Source of the DNA: a bacterium
GTDB taxonomy: Bacteria > Patescibacteriota > Patescibacteriia > UBA2591 > DAOWAM01
NCBI GenBank assembly: GCA_030634585.1
Contig: DAOWAM010000043.1
Span: 1 to 5,090 of the forward strand
Length of the DNA: 5,090 nucleotides
Reading direction: 5' to 3'
The notes under the pieces: generated by a model
What the model saw: the letters and a program-made list of their open reading frames with translations, nothing else
Databases searched by the model: none
What the model was told of the DNA's origin: nothing
Shown here: positions 1 to 5,090 of the stretch, piece after piece
Layout of the letters: every line of letters begins with the position of its first letter
How positions within the stretch are numbered: position 1 is the first letter of the stretch
Made by a program: the position numbers and the translations under genes

Positions 1-417
1 CAGCAAGTATTAATTGATGGTCGAGCTTGGAAAAAGATGAAACAAATAATTAAAGCGCAGGGTGGCAAAGCAAATATTGATTCGGAAGAAGTAAAACAAA
101 GCAAACATATTTTTGCGGTAAAATGTAAAAGAAGCGGTTTAATCAAAGAAATAGACAATAAGGCATTGGTGTCAATTTGTCGAACTTTGGGCGCTCCTAA
201 ATCTAAAATTGCCGGTATCTATCTCAATAAAACTATTGGTCAACGAGTAAAGAGGGGAGAAACAATCTTTACGCTTTACGGTAATACATTAAACCAATTA
301 ATTTTAGCTGAGCAAGCGTTAAAGGGAATAACTATTTTTTACCTTGTTAAATCCGCCAAAGGCGGTGCGAAGCAATCTAGCAGGGTAAAAAGCAAATCTC
401 CCGACAAAATTAAATAA
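1..417 (+). CDS. deoA: AMP phosphorylase / thymidine phosphorylase family, C-terminal part (5' end outside window)
   Basis: The frame is open from the first base, so this is the last 138 residues of a longer protein (family members are usually about 430-500 residues). Visible family signatures are GRAWKKMKQIIKAQGG (fragment residues 7-22), IDNKA (51-55), LGAP (63-66) and AGIYLNKTIGQRVKRGE (71-87). Together they form the C-terminal alpha/beta 'PYNP_C' domain of pyrimidine-nucleoside/AMP phosphorylases. Members cleave the glycosidic bond of a nucleoside or of AMP with phosphate; in archaea and CPR bacteria the AMP-specific form supplies ribose-1,5-bisphosphate to an isomerase and RuBisCO salvage route. 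I favour the AMP form because of the GRAWKKM and IDNKA wording, but the substrate-determining N-terminal part is not visible. The last ~22 residues form a Lys/Ser-rich tail I would not expect in the family; it contains a GC-rich palindrome. The gene ends 19 bases before serS. Confidence 0.82.
   Translation, partial: QQVLIDGRAWKKMKQIIKAQGGKANIDSEEVKQSKHIFAVKCKRSGLIKEIDNKALVSICRTLGAPKSKIAGIYLNKTIGQRVKRGETIFTLYGNTLNQLILAEQALKGITIFYLVKSAKGGAKQSSRVKSKSPDKIK
350..385 (+). repeat. GC-rich short palindrome within the 3' end of the phosphorylase gene
   Basis: CCGCC (353-357), loop AAA, GGCGG (361-365) form a perfect 5-bp all-GC stem, followed by GTGCGAAGCAATCT. This stretch is far more GC-rich than the flanking DNA. 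It encodes the start of the odd basic tail (KSAKGGAKQSS) after the recognisable domain ends. Its look, a GC-rich hairpin followed by a 'GCGAAGCAATC' string, resembles dispersed palindromic elements in bacterial genomes. That it is a multicopy element inserted in the coding region is inference: only one copy is in this window. Confidence 0.4.
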
Positions 418-436
418 GAATTAATCAAGAATAATA

Positions 437-1747
437 ATGGATATTAAATTTATTAGAGACAATTTAGCGCAAGTAAAACAAGGATGTAAAAATAAAAATG
501 TAATTGTTGACCTTGATCAATTGTTAGTTTTAGATGATCAAAGAAGAAAATTGATTAAACAAATTGAAGAAAATCGAGCGCGCCAAAATCAATTTTCAAA
601 AGAAATAGTTAAATTAACAGGTATAGAAAAAGAGACAGAAATTAAGTCAATGAAAGGAGTGGCTGAACAAAACGCCCAATTAACCAAACAATTAAATCAA
701 ATCGCGGACAGTTATCAACAATTATTAAATCAAGTTCCTAATTTACCGTTAGCAGAAGTAAAAATAGGGAAAGATGAATCAGACAATGAAATTTTATCTA
801 CTTATGGCAAAATACCGAAGTTTGGTGTTTCAGTATTAGATCATCAGACATTGGGTTAGCAGTTAGATTTAATAGACACTAAAAGAGCAAGTAAAGTGTC
901 GGGCAATAGATTTTCTTATTTTAAAAACGAATTAGTTATTTTGCAATTTGCTATTATTCAATTGGTATTAAATAAATTGACCAATACACAATTTATTCAA
1001 AAAATTATAAATAAAAAAAGATTGGCTTTACAGACCAAGTCATTTGTGCCAATGATTACCCCACATCTAATTAAAGAAGAATCAATGCGAGCAATGGGAT
1101 ATATGGATCGAGGTTCAGAAGAAATTTATCGAACAGCGCAAGATAATTTATTCTTGATTGGCACTTCTGAACAATCTATTGGTCCTTTTCATCAAGGAGA
1201 AATTCTTACAGAAGAACAATTACCTAAACGTTATCTTGGTTTTTCGCCTTGTTATCGTCGCGAGGCAGGTTCTTACGGAAAAGATGTTCAGGGAATTCTT
1301 CGTTTACATCAATTTGATAAATTAGAAATGTTTAGCTTTTGTTTACCAGCGCAAGCTAAAGAGGAACATCAATTGATTCTTGGTATTGAAGAAGCATTAG
1401 TTCAATTGTTAGCAATACCGTATCACGTATTAAATATATGTACTGGTGATCTAGGTACACCGGCAGCTTCTAAATATGATATTGAATGTTGGATGCCATC
1501 ACAAAATAAATATCGGGAAACACATTCTTGTTCTAATTGTACTGATTGGCAGTCGCGAAGATTAAATATTCGTTATCGTAATCAACAAACAAATAATAAT
1601 GAATTTGTTTATACTCTCAATGGAACCGCTTTTGCTTTGGGGAGAATTATGATTGCTATTATGGAAAATTATCAGCAACGAGACGGATCAATCAAAATTC
1701 CTAAAGTATTACAATCTTACACAGGTTTTAAACGGATTAAAAAATAA
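437..1747 (+). CDS. serS: Seryl-tRNA synthetase, full length but interrupted by one in-frame TAG
   Basis: SerRS charges tRNA-Ser with serine (and tRNA-Sec where present) in the cytoplasm. Reading through the TAG at codon 141 gives 436 residues, a normal length, with no frameshift: both halves (437-856 and 860-1747) share one frame. Residues 1-105 form the N-terminal helical arm that grips the tRNA long arm (MDIKFIRDN, then charged coiled coil), followed by the IPNLPL-like VPNLPL. The class II core has KVSGNRF (152-158), a motif 1 region near 203-222, the TSE loop (243-245), motif 2 YRREAGS (273-279, Arg274/Arg275/Glu276), HQFDKLE (291-297), NKYRE (357-361), SCSNCTDWQSRR (364-375) and motif 3 from LNGTAFALGR (394-403) to ENYQ (410-413). 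All expected motifs survive, so decay is not otherwise visible. As standard code the gene yields a 140-residue N-terminal product; a possible GTG restart at 896 would give 283 residues. It may be a base error, a recoded stop, or a very recent pseudogene. Confidence 0.9.
857..859 (+). other. In-frame TAG (amber) codon inside serS
   Basis: The codons around it read TTG GGT TAG CAG TTA GAT TTA ATA GAC, i.e. L-G-stop-Q-L-D-L-I-D. In SerRS this is the conserved 'H-x-x-L-G-x-x-L-D-L-I-D' stretch at the start of the catalytic core; the stop occupies the position usually held by Glu or Lys. One base change from GAG, AAG or CAG would create it. No other complete gene in the window has an in-frame TAG, and all five natural stops here are TAA. 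Confidence 0.9.
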
Positions 1748-1750
1748 AAG

Positions 1751-2869
1751 ATGTTAACTTGGGTAGAAATAAAACAGTCGGCTGTTTTACATAATTTGCG
1801 TCAAATTAAACGTTTACTTAAATCACAAACAAAATTAATGGCCGTGGTTAAAAGTAACGCTTATGGACACGGAATGATATCGATGGCGCAGTTAATTGAA
1901 AAACAAGTTGATTATTTAGGCGTAGTTAATTTAAACGAAGCGCTAATACTCCGTCAGCATAAAATTCATTGTCCAATTTTTGTGTTAACTTTTTTTGATT
2001 TAGAACCTGAACAAATAGAGCAAGCAATTAAAAAAAATATTGAATTGCCAATTTATTCTTTAGCACAAGCAAAATTACTTAGTAAAATTGCTCGTCAATT
2101 AGATAAGCAAATTAAAGTTCATTTAAAAGTTGATACCGGCGCTTCTCGCATCGGTATTTTTCCGGTAGAGGTCGTTAATTTTGTAAAAAGAATTAATGTT
2201 TTACCCAATTTAAAATTACAAGGTATTTTTACTCATTATGCTGCCGCTGAATCAATGAATCAGGAATATACTAATCAACAAAAAGAAAGTTTTAGACAAA
2301 TCATTATTGATTTGGAGAAAAATAATCTTTGTCCACCACTTCAACACACTGCTTGTAGCGCGGCTATTTTGACTAATTCTCAAACACATTTTAATTTAGT
2401 TCGTTTAGGTATTGCCTTATATGGTTTATGGCCAGCCAAAGAGACTAAACAGATAACGGAACGACAAAAGAAAAAGATTGTCTTGAAACCAGCACTGACT
2501 TGGAAAACTAAAATTATTCAAATTAAACAATTACCAGCTGGCACTTTTATCAGTTATGGTTTAACTTATAAAACTAAAAAAAAGACAACCATTGCTGTTT
2601 TACCTGTTGGTTATTGGGATGGTTATGATCGACGATTGTCTAATTGTGGTGAAGTATTAATTCATAATCAACGTTGTCCAATTCGCGGGCGAGTTTGTAT
2701 GAATTTAATAATGGTTGATATTACACACCTGAACAATACCAGAGTAGGGGATACTGTTATTTTATTAGGTAAAGAAATTATCATTGAAGAATTAGCAAAT
2801 AAGATTGGCACTATCGCTTATGAAATAATGACGCGAATTAATCCACTTCTTCCAAGAAAATATTGTTAA
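1751..2869 (+). CDS. alr: Alanine racemase (PLP-dependent)
   Basis: It interconverts L- and D-alanine in the cytoplasm, supplying D-Ala for peptidoglycan. The 372-residue length is normal. The N-terminal TIM barrel starts with the PLP motif AVVKSNAYGHG (31-41); Lys34 is the Schiff-base lysine and Tyr38 a phosphate contact. HLKVDTGASRIG (124-135) carries the lysine that is carbamylated in some homologues (Lys126) and Arg133. THYA (161-164) holds the conserved His162, and VRLGIALYG (217-225) holds Arg218, which pairs with the pyridine nitrogen. The C-terminal beta domain has ISYG with the second catalytic base Tyr269, PVGYWDGYDRR (285-295), GRVCMN (313-318) and the terminal YEIMTRINPLLPR. The usual 'CMD' reads CMN here (Asn318), a conservative change seen by eye. 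The ATG lies 3 bases after the serS stop, with no clear Shine-Dalgarno, which suggests translational coupling. It is followed by ddl, the next enzyme in D-Ala use. Confidence 0.97.
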   Translation: MLTWVEIKQSAVLHNLRQIKRLLKSQTKLMAVVKSNAYGHGMISMAQLIEKQVDYLGVVNLNEALILRQHKIHCPIFVLTFFDLEPEQIEQAIKKNIELPIYSLAQAKLLSKIARQLDKQIKVHLKVDTGASRIGIFPVEVVNFVKRINVLPNLKLQGIFTHYAAAESMNQEYTNQQKESFRQIIIDLEKNNLCPPLQHTACSAAILTNSQTHFNLVRLGIALYGLWPAKETKQITERQKKKIVLKPALTWKTKIIQIKQLPAGTFISYGLTYKTKKKTTIAVLPVGYWDGYDRRLSNCGEVLIHNQRCPIRGRVCMNLIMVDITHLNNTRVGDTVILLGKEIIIEELANKIGTIAYEIMTRINPLLPRKYC

Positions 2870-2885
2870 TTTTTTGTTAACTCAT

Positions 2886-3854
2886 ATGTCTAGACATTAT
2901 ACTATCGCTGTTTTATGCGGTGGAAATTCTAATGAAAGAGAAATCTCTTTAATTACTGGTAAGGCGATTATTAAAGCGTTGGCATCATTTAGTCAATTTA
3001 AAATACGTCAATATGACCCACGACAAGATTTGGCCAAGATATTTTACGACGCCTATCATAAAAAAATTGATCTGATTTTTCCTGCGCTACATGGGCAGGG
3101 TGGGGAAGATGGCAGATTACAAGGAATGTTAGAACTATTAAATATTCCCTATGTTGGTAGTGGTGTTTTAGCTTCGGCAATGGGAATGAATAAATTAATG
3201 AGTAAGCGATTATTTCAACAAGCAAAAGTTTTAACTCCGCCTTATTTGTTTTTTAAATTTAACAAAGAATCAAAACAAAGAATAGCGGAAAGAAGTAAAA
3301 TATTACAACAAATTAAACAAAAGATTGGATTACCTTGTGTAGTTAAACCAAATCAATCAGGATCAAGTGTTGGTATTACTATTGTTCGTCAATTTAAACA
3401 ATTAGACAAAGCAATAGAATTAGCGTTGCAATGTGATCCAGCTAAGGAAATATTAGTAGAAAAATATATTAAAGGACGTGAGATTACCGCACCAATATTA
3501 GGCAATGACCAACCAATTGCTTTACCAATAGTAGAAATTGTTCCTAAAAGAGAATTTTTTGATTATCGTGCTAAATATAACGCTAAGTTATGTGAAGAAA
3601 TTGTTCCGGCGCAATTAAGTGAACAAGAAACCAAGAAAATACAACAAGTTGGACAGCGAGTCCATCAACTATTTGCTTGTCGAGGATTGTCTCGCGTTGA
3701 TATGATTAAACAAAAAGACAAGATTTATGTTTTAGAAATTAATACGATGCCGGGGATGACTCCTAATAGTTTGTTTCCTAAGTCGGCACGTTCTGCAGGA
3801 ATAACTTTTGCGCAATTAATAGAGAAATTAGTTAAATTAGCATACGAAAAATAA
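2886..3854 (+). CDS. ddl: D-alanine--D-alanine ligase
   Basis: This ATP-grasp enzyme condenses two D-Ala into the dipeptide that MurF adds to the peptidoglycan precursor. From the ATG at 2886 it has 322 residues, normal for Ddl. Motifs: LCGGNSNEREISL (10-22, Glu17 binds the first D-Ala), HGQGGEDGRLQGMLE (69-83), KPNQSGSSVG (154-163, Ser160), EKYIKGREIT (192-201), FFDYRAKY (224-231), SRVDMI (269-274, Arg270 and Asp272), and LEINTMPGMT (283-292, with metal ligands Glu284 and Asn286, and Gly290). Tyr231 aligns with E. coli DdlB Tyr216, the residue typical of D-Ala-D-Ala rather than D-Ala-D-Lac ligases. A TTG four codons upstream (2874) is an alternative start. I prefer the ATG because the homology-bearing sequence begins just after it and neither start has a Shine-Dalgarno. 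The gene lies 16 bases after alr and 10 before ftsQ. Confidence 0.96.
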   Translation: MSRHYTIAVLCGGNSNEREISLITGKAIIKALASFSQFKIRQYDPRQDLAKIFYDAYHKKIDLIFPALHGQGGEDGRLQGMLELLNIPYVGSGVLASAMGMNKLMSKRLFQQAKVLTPPYLFFKFNKESKQRIAERSKILQQIKQKIGLPCVVKPNQSGSSVGITIVRQFKQLDKAIELALQCDPAKEILVEKYIKGREITAPILGNDQPIALPIVEIVPKREFFDYRAKYNAKLCEEIVPAQLSEQETKKIQQVGQRVHQLFACRGLSRVDMIKQKDKIYVLEINTMPGMTPNSLFPKSARSAGITFAQLIEKLVKLAYEK

Positions 3855-3864
3855 TTCTTTTTAT

Positions 3865-4737
3865 ATGAGGAAAGATTACTATTACCGAAAAATATTTCAT
3901 CCATCAGAGAAATTACGTGTTTATAAAACAAACAATAAGGGAGAACGTTTTTTTTATTCAGCTAAACAGAAATATTTAATTATCGGCTTATTATTATTTA
4001 TTTTTCTAAATTTAATTTGGTTCTTTTTTGCTTCTCCGTTATGGCAAATTGATTCATTGAGTATTTCTCTTAAACAACAAGGAGCGGATATTTCGTTTAT
4101 TAGCAGACAAAAGATTTATCAAGAACTAAATAATTATCAACAACAAAAAAAAGCGCTTTTTTTTAAACGCAGCAATCTTTTTCTTTTTAATACAAAGACA
4201 GTTGAACAACAACTAAATAATTTAGCTTTTGTAAAAAAGATAGAAATAATTAAAAAATATCCACATTATTTAACTATAGTTTTAAATGAAGAGTCGCCAA
4301 CAGCCGTTTTAATTAATTCAGCTGATCAACAATATTTTTGGCTAAATCAGGATGGGGGAATAATTCAGTCATTTTCTCAAGAAAACTTTTCTTTAATTAA
4401 ACAAGAAGATTATTTTTTAATTTATAATGATTTGCCAATTAGTCAATTATCGATGGAGGACTTAAAGTTAATTAATCAATTTATTTTACAAGCTGATTCA
4501 TTGATCAAACAACAGACCGAACAATTTAAGATTATTTCTGCTGAAATTAAAGAAGCATATGGACAAAAAATCTATTTGCGAACAAATGAACAGTGGCTAA
4601 TTTATTTAAATGGGCAAGATAATTTATTAACACAGATAGAAAGTTTATTTACTTTTTTGCAGAACAAAAAAGAAATTGATCGATCAAATTGGAAATATAT
4701 TGATCTTCGTTTTGGCAATAAAATTTACTATCAATAA
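3865..4737 (+). CDS. ftsQ: Cell division protein FtsQ/DivIB-type, POTRA domain
   Basis: This is a bitopic inner-membrane divisome protein that, in model bacteria, connects FtsB/FtsL with septal wall synthesis. Its 290 residues show a basic cytoplasmic N-terminus (1-36), one transmembrane helix (about 37-56, LIIGLLLFIFLNLIWFFF) and an extracytoplasmic part. The POTRA domain spans about 59-142: PLWQIDSLSIS opens it, NLAFVKKIEIIKKYP (119-133) is the typical 'L...P.V....V.R.WP' strand, and LTIVLNEESPTAVL (136-149) matches the 'I.V.E..P.A' end. The FtsQ beta domain follows: FWLNQDGGIIQ (158-168), and the C-terminal YIDLRFGNKIYYQ, a characteristic FtsQ ending. About 10% of residues are Gln (29 of 290), unusually high. 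Assignment rests on architecture plus gene order after ddl, the classical dcw position. Unlike many dcw clusters, ftsA/ftsZ do not follow directly: a terminator comes 40 bases later. Confidence 0.88.
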   Translation: MRKDYYYRKIFHPSEKLRVYKTNNKGERFFYSAKQKYLIIGLLLFIFLNLIWFFFASPLWQIDSLSISLKQQGADISFISRQKIYQELNNYQQQKKALFFKRSNLFLFNTKTVEQQLNNLAFVKKIEIIKKYPHYLTIVLNEESPTAVLINSADQQYFWLNQDGGIIQSFSQENFSLIKQEDYFLIYNDLPISQLSMEDLKLINQFILQADSLIKQQTEQFKIISAEIKEAYGQKIYLRTNEQWLIYLNGQDNLLTQIESLFTFLQNKKEIDRSNWKYIDLRFGNKIYYQ

Positions 4738-4776
4738 CTATTGCAATCAAGTTCAGATAGTTGTAATAAAATTAAT

Positions 4777-4804
4777 AGGAGTAGAATAAAATTCTACTCT
4801 TTTG
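4777..4804 (+). terminator. Rho-independent terminator after ftsQ
   Basis: A perfect 9-bp stem, GAGTAGAAT (4779-4787) with ATTCTACTC (4791-4799), has a 3-base AAA loop and is extendable by a G-T and an A-T pair at its base. A T-rich tail TTTTG follows from 4800. It lies 40 bases after the ftsQ stop and would end the alr-ddl-ftsQ transcript. The U tract is short (four T, then G), so efficiency may be modest. Confidence 0.8.
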
Positions 4805-4874
4805 TTGCAAAAATAAATGTCTTTTTAAGATAATCTTACTAATATAGATGTATTAACGATCCTCCAAACCCAAG

Positions 4875-4904
4875 TTTCCATGTACCCAATTTTCATGTAC
4901 CCAA
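4875..4904 (+). repeat. Two exactly adjacent copies of a 15-base repeat
   Basis: TTTCCATGTACCCAA (4875-4889) is followed without a gap by TTTTCATGTACCCAA (4890-4904), with one mismatch. A partial third ACCCAA sits just upstream at 4868-4873. Each copy contains a CATGTACC half-site that is repeated in inverted orientation at 4908-4915. Confidence 0.85.
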
Positions 4905-4924
4905 CGTGGTACATGGCGTGGTAG
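4878..4924 (+). promoter_or_regulatory. Candidate operator: inverted repeat CATGTACC / GGTACATG upstream of a promoter
   Basis: CATGTACC (4894-4901) and GGTACATG (4908-4915) form a perfect 8-bp inverted repeat with 6 bases between the arms. The upstream copy CCATGTACC (4878-4886) pairs equally well, over 9 bp, with GGTACATGG (4908-4916). A further partial half-site CGTGGTAG (4917-4924) repeats CGTGGTA of 4905-4911. The palindrome centre is about 56 bases upstream of the start point predicted from the promoter at 4926-4954. No T tract follows either arm on either strand, so it is not a terminator. Binding by a dimeric regulator is inference; an RNA hairpin belonging to read-through transcripts is the alternative. 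Confidence 0.5.
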
Positions 4925-4925
4925 A

Positions 4926-4954
4926 TTGACAAAACAGATTTTATTCATTAAAAT
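4926..4954 (+). promoter_or_regulatory. Near-consensus sigma70-type promoter for the downstream gene
   Basis: A perfect -35 box TTGACA (4926-4931), the optimal 17-base spacer, and a -10 box TAAAAT (4949-4954, one mismatch to TATAAT) predict transcription from about 4961. That leaves a leader of about 25 bases, AT-rich and without a Shine-Dalgarno, before the ATG at 4986. Its position after a terminator and before a new gene supports it. Confidence 0.75.
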
Positions 4955-4985
4955 AAAGATACATAGATTATTATTTTTTATATTT

Positions 4986-5090
4986 ATGAAAACACCAGAA
5001 TTTACTAACCAACCTCCCCCAGCAAAAGATAGGGGATACCGCTTAGCAAAAAATACCGAGAAGATGCAAGAAAAAGAACCAAAAATTATC
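4986..5090 (+). CDS. N-terminal start of an unrecognised protein (3' end outside window)
   Basis: An ATG at 4986 opens a frame with no stop through the last base, giving 35 residues. It starts MKTPEFTNQPPPAK, with a proline run at 10-12, followed by a strongly charged Lys/Arg/Glu-rich stretch (14-33). There is no hydrophobic segment, so no signal peptide or membrane anchor is visible in this part. I do not recognise the family. Reality of the gene is supported by the well-formed promoter (4926-4954) 31 bases upstream and by the preceding terminator. The start codon has no Shine-Dalgarno, like its neighbours. The promoter suggests it is transcribed separately from the cell-wall genes. It is too short to assign; whether it is ftsA or another division gene cannot be told. 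Confidence 0.6.
   Translation, partial: MKTPEFTNQPPPAKDRGYRLAKNTEKMQEKEPKII

Noticed and set aside
437..1747. Frameshift or reassigned genetic code as the explanation for the broken serS
   Set aside because: The frame is the same before and after the stop, so there is no frameshift. No other in-frame TAG or TGA occurs in the remaining genes, so a general code change is not supported by this window.
2874..2885. Upstream TTG start for ddl
   Set aside because: It would add only four residues, has no ribosome site, and an ATG in frame at 2886 directly precedes the conserved N-terminal strand.
2998..3225. 75-codon open frame on the minus strand
   Set aside because: It lies wholly antisense to the conserved ddl coding region, including the HGxxGEDG motif, and its product has no recognisable family features.
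3725..3931. 68-codon open frame on the minus strand
   Set aside because: It is antisense to the conserved C-terminus of ddl and the start of ftsQ; no promoter or family signal.
4736..4762. Hairpin AACTAT / ATAGTT overlapping the ftsQ stop
   Set aside because: Only six AT-rich pairs with a 15-base loop; much weaker than the terminator at 4777-4804 and likely chance.
4805..4865. Small gene or RNA between the terminator and the repeats
   Set aside because: The ATG at 4817 meets a stop after three codons, and the only structure is a short AAGAT/ATCTT palindrome; no tRNA-like or conserved fold is visible.
4894..4915. Second terminator or CRISPR-like repeat
   Set aside because: No T tract follows the palindrome on either strand, and the repeats are directly adjacent without spacers of constant length.

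Overview
This AT-rich window looks like a bacterial chromosome segment from the Candidate Phyla Radiation (Patescibacteria), most likely a Parcubacteria-type lineage. Three things point there. The first gene is an archaeal/CPR-style AMP (nucleoside) phosphorylase. The seryl-tRNA synthetase sequence resembles the form I associate with those genomes. The genes are compact, all on one strand, almost without gaps, and start without recognisable Shine-Dalgarno sequences. Lineage is inferred from sequence memory, not from a search.

Layout, all on the + strand: (1) 1-417, C-terminal end of AMP phosphorylase, with a short GC-rich palindrome inside an unusual basic tail. (2) 437-1747, a full-length seryl-tRNA synthetase gene interrupted by a single in-frame TAG at 857-859. 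(3) 1751-2869, alanine racemase. (4) 2886-3854, D-alanine-D-alanine ligase. (5) 3865-4737, FtsQ/DivIB-type division protein. (6) 4738-4985, an intergenic region with an intrinsic terminator (about 4777-4804), a tandem 15-mer and inverted repeat (4875-4916), and a near-consensus sigma70 promoter (4926-4954). (7) 4986-5090, the first 35 codons of an unrecognised protein that runs off the window.

The genes from 1 to 4737 are separated by only 3-19 bases and end at one terminator, so they are probably co-transcribed. Alr makes D-alanine from L-alanine, Ddl joins two D-alanines for the peptidoglycan precursor, and FtsQ links the divisome to septal wall synthesis: a reduced dcw-like (division and cell wall) block. 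AMP phosphorylase (nucleotide salvage) and SerS (translation) are upstream passengers with no obvious pathway link.

The observations most worth checking are the amber codon in an otherwise intact, normally essential synthetase gene, and the palindromic, repeated element immediately upstream of the promoter for the last gene. I see no CRISPR array, transposase, rRNA or tRNA, and no convincing wholly new system.
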